A DNA stretch of 40,834 bases from DATJBF01 sp035515475 (lineage in GTDB: Bacteria > Verrucomicrobiota > Verrucomicrobiia > Palsa-1439): assembly GCA_035515475.1 (NCBI GenBank), contig DATJBF010000006.1, positions 1-40,834 on the forward strand, written 5' to 3'. Shown here one piece after another: positions 7,590 to 14,596 of this stretch. Both the position numbers and the translations under genes were made by a program. Position 1 is the stretch's first letter; every line of letters begins with the position of its first letter. The notes under the pieces are model-generated. The model saw nothing but the letters and a program-made list of their open reading frames with translations, was not told where the DNA came from and searched no databases.

Positions 7590-8426
7590 ATGACACCAGC
7601 CGCGACAGAAAAACGTTTGGAAAAAATCGAGATCCAACTGACACCAAAGGAATGGGCGATTCGGCTGGCTGATGAACAGCGTCAGTATCCGTCCTCAGTC
7701 GAATGCTTGCGAGCAGCAGGAAAGAAGACTCGACAGGAATACTTGGTGTACAGGGGGTTTGATGCGCTGAAGAAACAAGCTGACGAACGCCATCCCGGCA
7801 ACAATCCGTCAGACATTCAATTGCGCAGCCACACATACAAAGCACTTCGTAAGGAATACCACACACTAAGAATGATCGTGAAGGTTGTCGGTCTGGCGGT
7901 CGCCCACCAAATGGAGCCGTTGAGCCTGCGGATTGCGCTACGGTTGTCGCAACTCCATGCGCTGATTCTTCGGGACCTGCACCAGCAACACTCTCCGGGC
8001 GCTGCGTCTCTTGCCGCTGTCCTCGAAGATTGGGTGGATGATGCCCGCACTCTCGTCACCGATGTCCTCACAATTCCAGCCGCGGTTCAGTTTATCGAAC
8101 ATCAGTATTTCGATGGACATCAAATCCTGTTCCGGGACTGGGAAGCACAACTCAATCGCACGGTCAAGGTTGTTGAAGTCGGAATCTCCACGTTCAATGA
8201 TTACCTCAAATTGACATCTGGCATCTCCAATGAACTCAAAGAGGCACTGGTCATCAACATCGAGGTCATCAAGAATGCTGCGAAGGGAAAAGGCGGTGCC
8301 GATCTCGCGGCTCGATGGTTGAAGGAGGCCAGGGACGAAGCAAACAATGATTTTCTGGAGGCTGCATGTGGTGAATGGTACGTCTTCCAGAACGTTATCC
8401 GTGACTTTTTTGGGCAAAATCCGTGA
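7590..8426 (+). CDS. Hypothetical protein, last gene of the element operon
   Basis: 278 aa. ATG 7590 is used because GGGGAG lies 7 nt upstream; a TTG at 7584 is possible. The sequence is soluble and mainly helical, with a patterned region VGLAVAHQMEPLSLRIALRL near 95-115 that resembles no domain I know. It has a single cysteine near the N-terminus and one near the C-terminus. It follows the zinc-finger gene by 13 nt and ends the run of co-directional element genes. Its stop is followed by the long repeat-rich non-coding stretch. Confidence 0.55.
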   Translation: MTPAATEKRLEKIEIQLTPKEWAIRLADEQRQYPSSVECLRAAGKKTRQEYLVYRGFDALKKQADERHPGNNPSDIQLRSHTYKALRKEYHTLRMIVKVVGLAVAHQMEPLSLRIALRLSQLHALILRDLHQQHSPGAASLAAVLEDWVDDARTLVTDVLTIPAAVQFIEHQYFDGHQILFRDWEAQLNRTVKVVEVGISTFNDYLKLTSGISNELKEALVINIEVIKNAAKGKGGADLAARWLKEARDEANNDFLEAACGEWYVFQNVIRDFFGQNP

Positions 8427-8520
8427 CTTGCGCTTCAACTCCGAGATGCCATTGCAAAATGCGATTGTGTTGGGTCTGTCGTGTCCACTCCGCGCGCGGA
8501 ACCTTAGAGGCAAGCTTCTA

Positions 8521-8590
8521 GGCGAAGCGAACACAGTCAAGGTGGAGCGCAGGAACGAGCAATACCTTGACGGCGCACAGCGAGCCGTAG
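8521..8590. repeat. Left arm of diverged long inverted repeat
   Basis: Read on the minus strand, this arm begins CTACGGCTCGCTGTGCGCCG and matches the plus strand at 9443-9515 (GTACGGCTCGCTGCGCGCCG). The first 26 bases differ at one position and the whole arm is roughly 75-80% alike with small indels. Weaker similarity seems to extend beyond both ends. Confidence 0.65.
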
Positions 8591-8648
8591 AATCGACGAC
8601 GTTTTCCGCGGGCGCGGGCTGGCTTTGGGCGCACTGCCATGAGACACA

Positions 8649-9208
8649 CACGGACTCGGGTTGGCCGTTCGCGGACCACACTGGTTTCGACAGCGGACAG
8701 GGCTTTGCCGTGGACTGGACATGGTTGCGGACAGTTTGTGGTCGTGGCGAGGACACGGCTGTGGACTGTCCAAGGCCGTGACCAGTTCGCGGAATGAATG
8801 TGTCCGTGTCCACGGACTTTTCGTGGAAAGGACGGCACCAGGGACATGAATCGCGCATTTGCACGGACATTCCGTGTCGCCATTGCGGCTATTGCACGGA
8901 CTCAAGAGCCTTGTGGGCACAAGGGGTAAGGCTTCCACTGTCTAAAATCGGTAGGTTGCTCTCATCGGACTCGTGGACGGGACTCGTCAGTGCAGCCGTC
9001 GAGGTCGCAAGGTCGCCACGATCACGTTGCCGACTTGGCATCATCACGGATGGTCTTCGCACCCCCGGCTAAACGTCATTCTTGAACAGGGCACGCCCTA
9101 CCCCTTGTATTCACAACGCCACGGTGTCCGCAAATCAGTCGCTCCGAAGACGCGCCACAGCCCAGCGAGAGACATTCTGTTGTCCCGCGCAACGGTCTTT
9201 CCACGGAC
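8649..9208. repeat. CACGGAC heptamer cluster (iteron-like)
   Basis: CACGGAC occurs at 8649-8655, 8811-8817, 8862-8868, 8895-8901 and 9202-9208, and its complement GTCCGTG at 8802-8808. The pair at 8802-8817 makes a perfect palindrome with a 2-nt centre. 8862-8876 is the palindrome CACGGA-CAT-TCCGTG, and 9221-9237 is TGGACA-TTCCC-TGTCCA. Six copies in ~560 bp is far above chance for a heptamer (well under one expected). Confidence 0.7.
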
Positions 9209-9443
9209 AGTCTGCGGTCATGGACATTCCCTGTCCACGGGAAGGTCTCAGCCCGACATTATCCGGGCATTTCCCAGTTATTGGCCCGGTCATTCCAAAC
9301 GCTGTCCATCCCGGATCCGAACGCCGTCCCTCAAATTTCCGGTGCAGTAGCTACACTGTCGAGACCCATCGTGGTGCTATCTGTGGTCGCATGATTTCGC
9401 TGCATCAGCCATCGACTGCGCGTGAAGCGGTGCCGGACGATTG

Positions 9444-9515
9444 TACGGCTCGCTGCGCGCCGTCAAGGTCCTCCTCGCTGCGCTGCGGTCCACCATTGAC
9501 TGCGCGCGCTCCGCC
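9444..9515. repeat. Right arm of diverged long inverted repeat
   Basis: Partner of 8521-8590 in inverted orientation (see that entry). It ends about 70 bp before the start of the second HTH gene, so transcripts of that gene could include it. Confidence 0.65.
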
Positions 9516-9584
9516 ATCGGCCTGGCTCCTAAGACTTCACGCGCAGGCAATTCACTTCTGGCAACTGAACCGAGGGGTGAATCC

Positions 9585-9953
9585 ATGAACACAGACGAAC
9601 GCCTGAAGAAATTATTGGACGCCTCACCCGAGCAGTTGGCAGCGATCGACGGGATTTTGGAGCGGCGCATCACGGAAACATTTTCGCCGGCACAAGGTCC
9701 CCTGCTGTTGGGAATGTCCGCGTCAGCGAAGTTCTTGGGTGTCAGCCGCGCAACCCTCTGGCGGATGATCAAAGCGGGACTGCTGCAGAAGGTCGAGGTA
9801 CTGCCGCGAAGTTTTCGCCTTCGTCGCGCCGACCTAGAAGCCGTCGCTGATGGCCGGCGGATTTGCCGCAACGAAGCAGGTCCGGAATCTAACGACGCAA
9901 CCCAACGCCTCGGTGCGCCATCGCACCGAGATTCCTCCCTTGTGGCAGCATAA
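9585..9953 (+). CDS. Excisionase-type helix-turn-helix protein (copy 2)
   Basis: 122 aa. ATG 9585 has GAGGGG 7 nt upstream. The core (LLLGMSASAKFLGVSRATLW, then RMIKAGLLQKVEVLPRSFRL) matches copy 1 at 3215-3508 along nearly its whole length, including the N-terminal helix (LLDASPEQLAAIDGIL against FLQAPPDVQAEIGRIL) and the RRADLEA helix. It carries an extra ~28-residue tail rich in polar residues. It stands alone between two repeat clusters rather than next to a primase gene. It may be the recombination directionality factor or a copy-control regulator, or the remnant of a second related element; the sequence does not decide. Confidence 0.8.
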   Translation: MNTDERLKKLLDASPEQLAAIDGILERRITETFSPAQGPLLLGMSASAKFLGVSRATLWRMIKAGLLQKVEVLPRSFRLRRADLEAVADGRRICRNEAGPESNDATQRLGAPSHRDSSLVAA

Positions 9954-10248
9954 CGGTCACTCGCTCACCCACGACAGGCAGTTCGCACCCTCTCAGTGTG
10001 ACCAGGACGGCGCAGTGGTCGTTGCGGAAATTCCCGCATGGAAGCACTCCGGGATTCCGGGGCCGGGAAAAATTACCCACACAACAACCCACACGGCCCA
10101 CACGTTTGATGCTTCAGGCTCGTTGACTGAATGGCGGGGAAAAGTGTGTGGGTTGATGTGTGGGTTTTCGTCCATCAAGTTTCAGGATGTTCGGGGTGTT
10201 TCATTGAAATTGTGAAAATTGTCGGAGAGTGCATTTCGACCAATGAAA
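9954..10248. other. Element-tRNA junction region, non-coding
   Basis: No convincing gene. It holds the inverted ACCCACAC octamer array at 10075-10166. The boundary between element and chromosome is expected to lie between this array and the tRNA terminator at 10249. Confidence 0.45.
10075..10166. repeat. Inverted octamer array next to tRNA (possible integrase/xis arm sites)
   Basis: 10075-10094 reads ACCCACACAACAACCCACAC (two ACCCACAC octamers, 12-bp period). 10147-10166 reads GTGTGGGTTGATGTGTGGGT, the inverted match at 19 of 20 positions, with a 52-bp spacer. A near copy, GCCCACAC, is at 10096-10103. Paired direct repeats in inverted arms beside a tRNA gene resemble arm-type binding sites, though a large stem-loop is also possible. 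Confidence 0.65.
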
Positions 10249-10276
10249 ACGGGCCTGAAATCGCTTTCAGGCCCGT
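10245..10276 (-). terminator. Rho-independent terminator of tRNA-fMet
   Basis: On the minus strand a perfect 12-bp stem ACGGGCCTGAAA / TTTCAGGCCCGT closes a 4-nt loop and is followed by TTTT. It begins 7 nt after the tRNA 3' end. It belongs to the tRNA transcript, so the mobile element most likely ends to its left unless it brought its own copy. Confidence 0.88.
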
Positions 10277-10283
10277 CTCAAGT

Positions 10284-10360
<77 letters not shown>

Positions 10361-10408
10361 GTCATTGTCCAAATTGTTCCCGACACAACGGGACGCACGA
10401 CTTAATCC

Positions 10409-10474
10409 GAACCCACGATCCCGCCTCAGCGGGATTATGAGCCCCCTTGACTGCGCGGGCTGCTCCACCCCGCA
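10409..10474 (-). pseudogene. Remnant of a tRNA-fMet gene
   Basis: The segment shares a 22-bp identical block with the true gene (10456-10477 equals 10342-10363), keeps a recognisable anticodon-loop CTCATAA and a T-arm-like CGTGGGTTC, but lacks the GCTC side of the D-stem and the whole 3' acceptor strand. A perfect hairpin (ATCCCGC-CTCA-GCGGGAT, 10418-10435 on the plus strand) replaces the variable region. It cannot fold as a functional tRNA. It may be a decayed tandem copy or a scar of an older integration. Confidence 0.75.
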
Positions 10475-10551
10475 GTCGAAATCCAGACTGAACCTTAAGG
10501 AACCAGCGGGAGTTCGTCAAGCTCCGAAAGCCGCCGCAAATCAGTCGCCGG

Positions 10552-10875
10552 TCAGCGGGCGGTCACCGTGGCGGTGGGCGGTGGCTCGAACCGGAAGATG
10601 ACTTCGTTGGGACGGGCGAGATTCAGCTTGTTGCGCGCCGTGCGCTCGACGTAGCCGGGGTCGGTCTTCAACGCCTCGATCTCCGTCTTCTGCTTTGTCT
10701 CCAGCGCGTCCTGCTGCTCAATCTCCTGGTCGAGACGGGCAATGTCCTGCTGCATCACGTGCCGTTGGTGCAACAGGGGTACGAAGAGGAGAATGATTCC
10801 AAACCCTACGATCGCGACGAAGACGAAAAACCCAAGCGCTTGCAGCCGGGCCCACAGTCCTGCCATCCACCTCAT
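10552..10875 (-). CDS. ftsB: FtsB/DivIC-like septum formation initiator
   Basis: 107 aa, the usual size of FtsB/DivIC. One membrane helix (about residues 12-34, GFFVFVAIVGFGIILLFVPL) is followed by a coiled coil (about 36-72) and the conserved ending DPGYVERTARNKLNLARPNE, which is the typical FtsB/DivIC signature. The protein scaffolds the divisome at the septum with FtsL and FtsQ. Its start is 3 nt after the enolase stop, so eno and ftsB form an operon, an arrangement common in many bacteria. The C-terminal tail is Pro/Thr-rich. Confidence 0.9.
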   Translation of the reverse strand: MRWMAGLWARLQALGFFVFVAIVGFGIILLFVPLLHQRHVMQQDIARLDQEIEQQDALETKQKTEIEALKTDPGYVERTARNKLNLARPNEVIFRFEPPPTATVTAR

Positions 10876-10878
10876 CGC

Positions 10879-12153
10879 TTACAGTTTCCCTCCATACACG
10901 GCGTCCCGGCCGAGGATCTCTTCGATGCGCAGCAATTGGTTGTACTTGCAGACGCGGTCGGTGCGACAAAGCGAGCCGGTCTTGATCTGGCCCGCGTTGG
11001 TGGCCACCGCGATGTCGGCAATGGTCGTGTCCTCTGTTTCTCCCGACCGATGGCTGATCACCGCCGTGTACCCGGCTTCCTTTGCCAATTCGATCGCATC
11101 GAGCGTCTCCGTCAGCGTCCCAATCTGATTGACCTTCACCAGAATCGAGTTGGCCACGCCTTCGTCGATGCCTTTCTGAAGAAACTTGGTGTTCGTCACA
11201 AAGATGTCATCGCCCACAAGTTGCATCTTCTCGCCGAGCCGCTGCGTCAATTGCTTCCAGCCGCCCCAATCGTTCTCGGCCAGGCCGTCCTCGATGGAAA
11301 CAATCGGATACTTGCGGGCCAGCCGATCGTAGAAATTCACCATCTCCGCCGCGGTGTGTTTCGAGCCGTCCGATTTCTTGAACACGTATTTCTTGGACGC
11401 CGCGTCGTAGAACTCGCTCGCGGCCGGATCGAGCGCGATGAACACTTCCTTGCCGGGCTTGTAGCCGGCCTGTTTGATGGCGGCGACGACCACCTCGAGG
11501 GCGTGCTCGTTGCTCTTGAGGGCGGGAGCGAACCCGCCCTCGTCGCCGACGGCCGTGCTGAGCTTGCCGGCTTTGAGCACACCCTTCAGCGCGTGGAACA
11601 CTTCCGCGCCCATCCGCAACGCTTCGCGAAAACTGGCGGCGCCTTTGGGCACGATCATGAATTCCTGCAGATCGACAGGCGCGTCGCTGTGAGCGCCGCC
11701 GTTGAGAATGTTCATCATCGGCACGGGCAACACCTTGGCGTTTGGTCCGCCGAGATACTTGAACAGTTCCACGCCGAGTTGCGAGGCCGCCGCATGTGCC
11801 GTGGCGAGCGATACGCCGAGAATCGCGTTGGCCCCGAGTTGGCCCTTGTTCGGCGTGCCGTCCAGTTCGATCATCGTCTTGTCGATGCCGACCTGATCGA
11901 GCGCATCGCGGCCGTCGAGTTCGGGGAAAATCTTCTCGGTTACGTTGGCGATGGCCTTCTGCACGCCTTTGCCGCCGTAGCGGGTCTTGTCGCCGTCGCG
12001 CAATTCCCACGCTTCGTGTTCGCCCGTACTGGCGCCACTGGGCACGGCGGCGCGGCCGACGGCGCCACCGGAGAGTTCCACGTCCACTTCAATCGTTGGA
12101 TTCCCGCGGGAATCGAGGATTTCGCGGGCTTGAATTCGAGTAATCTTGGTCAC
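10879..12153 (-). CDS. eno: Enolase (phosphopyruvate hydratase)
   Basis: 424 aa from GTG 12153; an in-frame ATG at 12186 would add 11 residues upstream of the normal N-terminus. AGGAGG lies 13 nt before the GTG, slightly far but consistent. The start TKITRIQAREILDSRGNPT is the classical enolase opening. Catalytic landmarks are all present: the SGASTGEHEA loop, DEGGFAP, SIEDGLAENDW, GDDIFVTNTKFL, the lysine in SILVKVNQIGTLTE, and SHRSGETEDT. It converts 2-phosphoglycerate to phosphoenolpyruvate in glycolysis in the cytoplasm. Followed immediately by ftsB. Confidence 0.97.
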   Translation of the reverse strand: MTKITRIQAREILDSRGNPTIEVDVELSGGAVGRAAVPSGASTGEHEAWELRDGDKTRYGGKGVQKAIANVTEKIFPELDGRDALDQVGIDKTMIELDGTPNKGQLGANAILGVSLATAHAAASQLGVELFKYLGGPNAKVLPVPMMNILNGGAHSDAPVDLQEFMIVPKGAASFREALRMGAEVFHALKGVLKAGKLSTAVGDEGGFAPALKSNEHALEVVVAAIKQAGYKPGKEVFIALDPAASEFYDAASKKYVFKKSDGSKHTAAEMVNFYDRLARKYPIVSIEDGLAENDWGGWKQLTQRLGEKMQLVGDDIFVTNTKFLQKGIDEGVANSILVKVNQIGTLTETLDAIELAKEAGYTAVISHRSGETEDTTIADIAVATNAGQIKTGSLCRTDRVCKYNQLLRIEEILGRDAVYGGKL

Positions 12154-12186
12154 AGAAAGAATCAGTCCTCCTTGCGACCGCATCAT

Positions 12187-12417
12187 AGGACGAACGCCGC
12201 GCGAATCAAGAATTAAACGCGAATGGGGTGGAAATGCATTCCGCGGTAGAGCTGGACCGCCGGGCGAAGCGCGTCTTCAACAATCGTCTAGCGCTTGGAA
12301 GCGCCATTCCTCTTGGGCAGGTCTTTGATCGCCACGATGTGCAACGGATCAAGTGCCGCAATTTCGCCGACTTACAAAGTCGGCCTACTGCGAATGAACG
12401 GGCGGGACGCCCGTCCA
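12187..12417. other. eno upstream region with short repeats and a possible gene fragment
   Basis: Contains the palindrome GCCGACTTACAAAGTCGGC (12367-12385) and a GGGCGGGACGCCCGTCC-type palindrome near 12403, both typical of the intergenic repeats in this genome. On the minus strand 12288-12371 a 27-codon open stretch ends in VAIKDLPKRNGASKR; it may be the tail of a lost gene but has no start. Confidence 0.4.
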
Positions 12418-13461
12418 CTATGCAGATTTCACGTCAATGGGCCGGTCGTTGCGCGCCGACGCCAGCAAGGCTTCGATCACGCGCATGTTGCCGCGGGCGT
12501 CGCGCTCGACATCCAAGCCCGGGGGAAATTGTGGAGGACGATTCTCGCGGGCGGCCTGACAAAAATGTTCGATCTCCAGCGCAAACGGCGCCAGAACGTG
12601 TTGCGGCGCTTTCGGCGCCTCGATGCGGACGATTTCCGTCTTGTCGCGGCGCGTCACGGAAAACTCGGTGGGCCAACTGGGGGGAAACCACGGGTGCGGA
12701 ATCAGCAGTTTGCCTTCCGTGCCGATGACCTCGGCCGTATACGACGGTTCGGCTTCCATGCTGCACACGAACTGCGCCGTCGCGCCGCCCGCAAATTCCA
12801 GGACTCCACTCAGCGTCAGATCGACGTCGGCTTCGGGATCGAACCGGGCATTGGCAAACGCGCGTTGCGGTTCCTCCTCGGCAAAGAACCGCGCCAGATT
12901 CACACAGTAACAGCCGATGTCCATCAACGCGCCGCCGCCGGCGTCGCGCCAGAACCGTGGGTTGTCCCGATCTCGCCCGTAGGCGGTCCGACTGGAACGG
13001 ATATACCGGACGCGGCCAATCTGGCCTTCCGCCACGCGGCGTTTGGCTTCAACCATCTGCGGATGGAACCGGTACATGAATCCTTCCATCAACCAGCGTT
13101 GGCCCGCGTGCGCCGCGGCGAACATGCGTTCCACCTCCGCGCTGGAACGGGCCAGCGGTTTCTCGCAAAGAACGTGTTTGCCGGCCTGCAGCGCGCGCAC
13201 GCTCCATTCGCAATGCAGACCGTTGTGCAATGCGTTGATGACGACGTCGATCTCGGGATCGTTGATGAGCGATTCGTAACCCGGATGCGCCCGGGGAACG
13301 CCGTGTTTGGCCGCCGCCGCTTTCGCCCGTTCACCGTCGCGGCTGGCGACGGCGACCAGCGACGCGGAATCGATCAGACGGATTGCGTCGGCGTACTTGG
13401 CCAGCATCCATCCCGTGCCGAGGATGCCGCAGCGGATTTTCGATTGGTTGGTCGCACTCAT
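12418..13461 (-). CDS. Gfo/Idh/MocA family NAD(P)-dependent oxidoreductase
   Basis: 347 aa from ATG 13461, with GGGG 8 nt upstream; a GTG three codons earlier is possible. The N-terminal Rossmann fold has the GILGTGWM dinucleotide motif (residues ~12-19) and the family hallmark CEKPLA near residue 97. The second half has the α/β domain with GGGALMDIGCYCVNLARFF, typical of the GFO_IDH_MocA C-terminal domain. Members oxidise or epimerise sugars and polyols; the substrate cannot be told from sequence. It has no signal peptide, so it should be cytoplasmic. A dispersed palindromic repeat (13465-13559) begins directly upstream of the start codon. Confidence 0.88.
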   Translation of the reverse strand: MSATNQSKIRCGILGTGWMLAKYADAIRLIDSASLVAVASRDGERAKAAAAKHGVPRAHPGYESLINDPEIDVVINALHNGLHCEWSVRALQAGKHVLCEKPLARSSAEVERMFAAAHAGQRWLMEGFMYRFHPQMVEAKRRVAEGQIGRVRYIRSSRTAYGRDRDNPRFWRDAGGGALMDIGCYCVNLARFFAEEEPQRAFANARFDPEADVDLTLSGVLEFAGGATAQFVCSMEAEPSYTAEVIGTEGKLLIPHPWFPPSWPTEFSVTRRDKTEIVRIEAPKAPQHVLAPFALEIEHFCQAARENRPPQFPPGLDVERDARGNMRVIEALLASARNDRPIDVKSA

Positions 13462-13464
13462 GTC

Positions 13465-13559
13465 TGTCACCCCGAGCTTGTCGAGGGGTCTCCCACGTCA
13501 ACGGAGAGACACTTGACCCGAAAGCTTCCGGGGTGAACTTCCACAAGCTCAGCATGACA
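13465..13559. repeat. Dispersed palindromic repeat, copy 1
   Basis: Starts TGTCACCCCGAGCTTG and ends CAAGCTCAGCATGACA; the ends match as inverted repeats at 12 of 16 positions. A second copy with the same outer ends is at 37844-37931. Both lie directly upstream of a start codon on the minus strand. Confidence 0.6.
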
Positions 13560-13606
13560 TACGACTCTCCACGTTGAAAGTAAGAATGCGACGGCGTGTC
13601 TCTGTA

Positions 13607-13627
13607 GCGGCGGTCTATGACCGCCGC
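13607..13627. repeat. GC-rich palindrome GCGGCGGTC-TAT-GACCGCCGC
   Basis: A perfect 9-bp stem with a 3-nt loop preceded by GTA. It lies in the divergent gap between the oxidoreductase and the DUF4149 gene and belongs to the same short intergenic repeat style seen elsewhere in the window. Confidence 0.7.
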
Positions 13628-13724
13628 CGTCCATAAGTCGACGCTTGCAGAGCGCCGCTAAAAAAGCTATGGCGGATTATTTGGCTTTCCCCATTCTGTT
13701 TGCGTTTGCTACGCTTCACCTCTG

Positions 13725-14210
13725 ATGACGCAGGCGGCGAAATGGTTTTACCTGGTGACGCTGGCGGTGTGGCTCGGCAGCATCGTGTTCTTCAGTTTTG
13801 CCGTGGCGCCGACGGTGTTCAAGACGCTGAAGCCGGACGACGCGGCCGCGCTGATTCGGCGCATCTTCTCGAAGTATTACCTGATCGGGATCGTGTGCGC
13901 CGCGGTCGGCATCGTGTGCATCGGACTGCTATTGGCGGATCGGGCGTTTGCGAAATGGCCGGCGATCCTGAGCTTGCTGCTTGTGGCGGGCATGGGCGGA
14001 ACGGATTTGTGGCTCCGTCAGGGCGTCATGCCGCACATGAACTCCTTGCGGGACCGGCGGGCCGCCGTCGAGTCCTCAGGCGGCCAGCCCGACGAGGAAC
14101 TGGAGCGCGAGTGGAAGGCACTGCACCGCCTCAGCGTCAAACTGAACGGGGCCGTCCTGTTGTGCGCACTGGTGTTGGTGTTCCTCGTGGTGTACGCACG
14201 GGTCGTCTGA
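13725..14210 (+). CDS. DUF4149 (TMEM205-like) integral membrane protein
   Basis: 161 aa with four predicted membrane helices (about residues 6-28, 52-72, 78-97 and 138-160). The first helix region KWFYLVTLAVWLGSIVFFSF with the following VAPTVF matches the DUF4149/TMEM205-like family, which has a conserved WxG...F..APxxF pattern. The loop after the third helix is charged and probably cytoplasmic. Function of the family in bacteria is unknown. No clear ribosome-binding site precedes the ATG, and the gene stands alone between repeat-rich gaps. Confidence 0.75.
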   Translation: MTQAAKWFYLVTLAVWLGSIVFFSFAVAPTVFKTLKPDDAAALIRRIFSKYYLIGIVCAAVGIVCIGLLLADRAFAKWPAILSLLLVAGMGGTDLWLRQGVMPHMNSLRDRRAAVESSGGQPDEELEREWKALHRLSVKLNGAVLLCALVLVFLVVYARVV

Positions 14211-14301
14211 GACGTACTTGCGGGTCGAAAGCATTGGACGCGGTGCTGCGAACCCGTCATTCAGGCGCATCCGAGTACTGACACCATCGGATGACAGTCT
14301 T

Positions 14302-14358
14302 GTAGCCGCCCGGCTCTGCCGGGGCGCCTCTCACACGGCGACAGAGCGCCGTGGCTAC
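14302..14358. repeat. GTAGCC/GGCTAC palindromic element
   Basis: 57 bp bounded by GTAGCC and GGCTAC with internal sub-hairpins (CCCGGCTCTGCCGGGG and GGCGACAGAGCGCC regions). A related 50-bp element with the ends GTAGCCG/CGGCTAC is embedded in a coding region at 39421-39470. Confidence 0.65.
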
Positions 14359-14434
14359 ATTCTTCGGGCCATACACGGTGGCAGTGCTCAGATACGCCTG
14401 CGCCATTCTGTCTGATCCCTCTACGCTGGACAAT

Positions 14435-14457
14435 GGAGACTGCATTTGGCAGTCTCC
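14435..14457. repeat. Perfect hairpin GGAGACTGC-ATTTG-GCAGTCTCC
   Basis: A 9-bp stem with a 5-nt loop, 140 bp before the macA-like start. No T-run follows, so it is more likely a small repeat than a terminator. Confidence 0.65.
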
Positions 14458-14596
14458 CGGCGTGTCCGACCGAGGTTTCTCAGGCGCAAGACTGCGCCCA
14501 TGGTTTTCGCGTGAGATCTAGCCTGCGGGATTGTCAACGGAATAGGAATGGAAGCACTGCTGCCAGAATCTGCCGCCAACGATTCGCAGGAGACCC

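Larger units (their letters stand above)
8427..9584. other. 1.16-kb non-coding stretch with repeats, candidate origin/control region
   Basis: No reading frame here looks protein-like on either strand; open frames overlap one another and are Arg/Ser/Pro-rich. The stretch holds a diverged inverted repeat (8521-8590 against 9444-9515) and, between its arms, six CACGGAC heptamers plus several short palindromes built from GGACA/TGTCC. Its placement between the replication operon and an excisionase-type regulator makes it a candidate replication origin or control region of the element. Confidence 0.55.
14211..14596. other. Repeat-rich intergenic region before the macA-like operon
   Basis: No gene seen. 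Holds a GTAGCC...GGCTAC palindromic element (14302-14358) and a perfect hairpin (14435-14457). The promoter of the following operon should lie in the last ~130 bp but I cannot place it with confidence. Confidence 0.5.

Noticed and set aside
8518..9350. Several overlapping open frames of 60-170 codons in the 8427-9584 stretch
   Set aside because: They overlap on both strands, are rich in Arg, Ser and Pro, lack ribosome-binding sites and are explained by the repeats.
10409..10474. A second functional tRNA gene
   Set aside because: Lacks the 3' acceptor strand and half the D-stem; cannot fold as tRNA.
10759..12216. Long open frame (485 aa) on the plus strand across eno/ftsB
   Set aside because: It is antisense to enolase, whose motifs are complete, and its own sequence is His/Arg/Asp-rich without any domain pattern. 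GC-rich genes commonly leave such frames open.
12288..12371. Small coding tail on the minus strand ending in VAIKDLPKRNGASKR
   Set aside because: Protein-like but without a start codon and only 27 codons long; kept only as a possible gene fragment.
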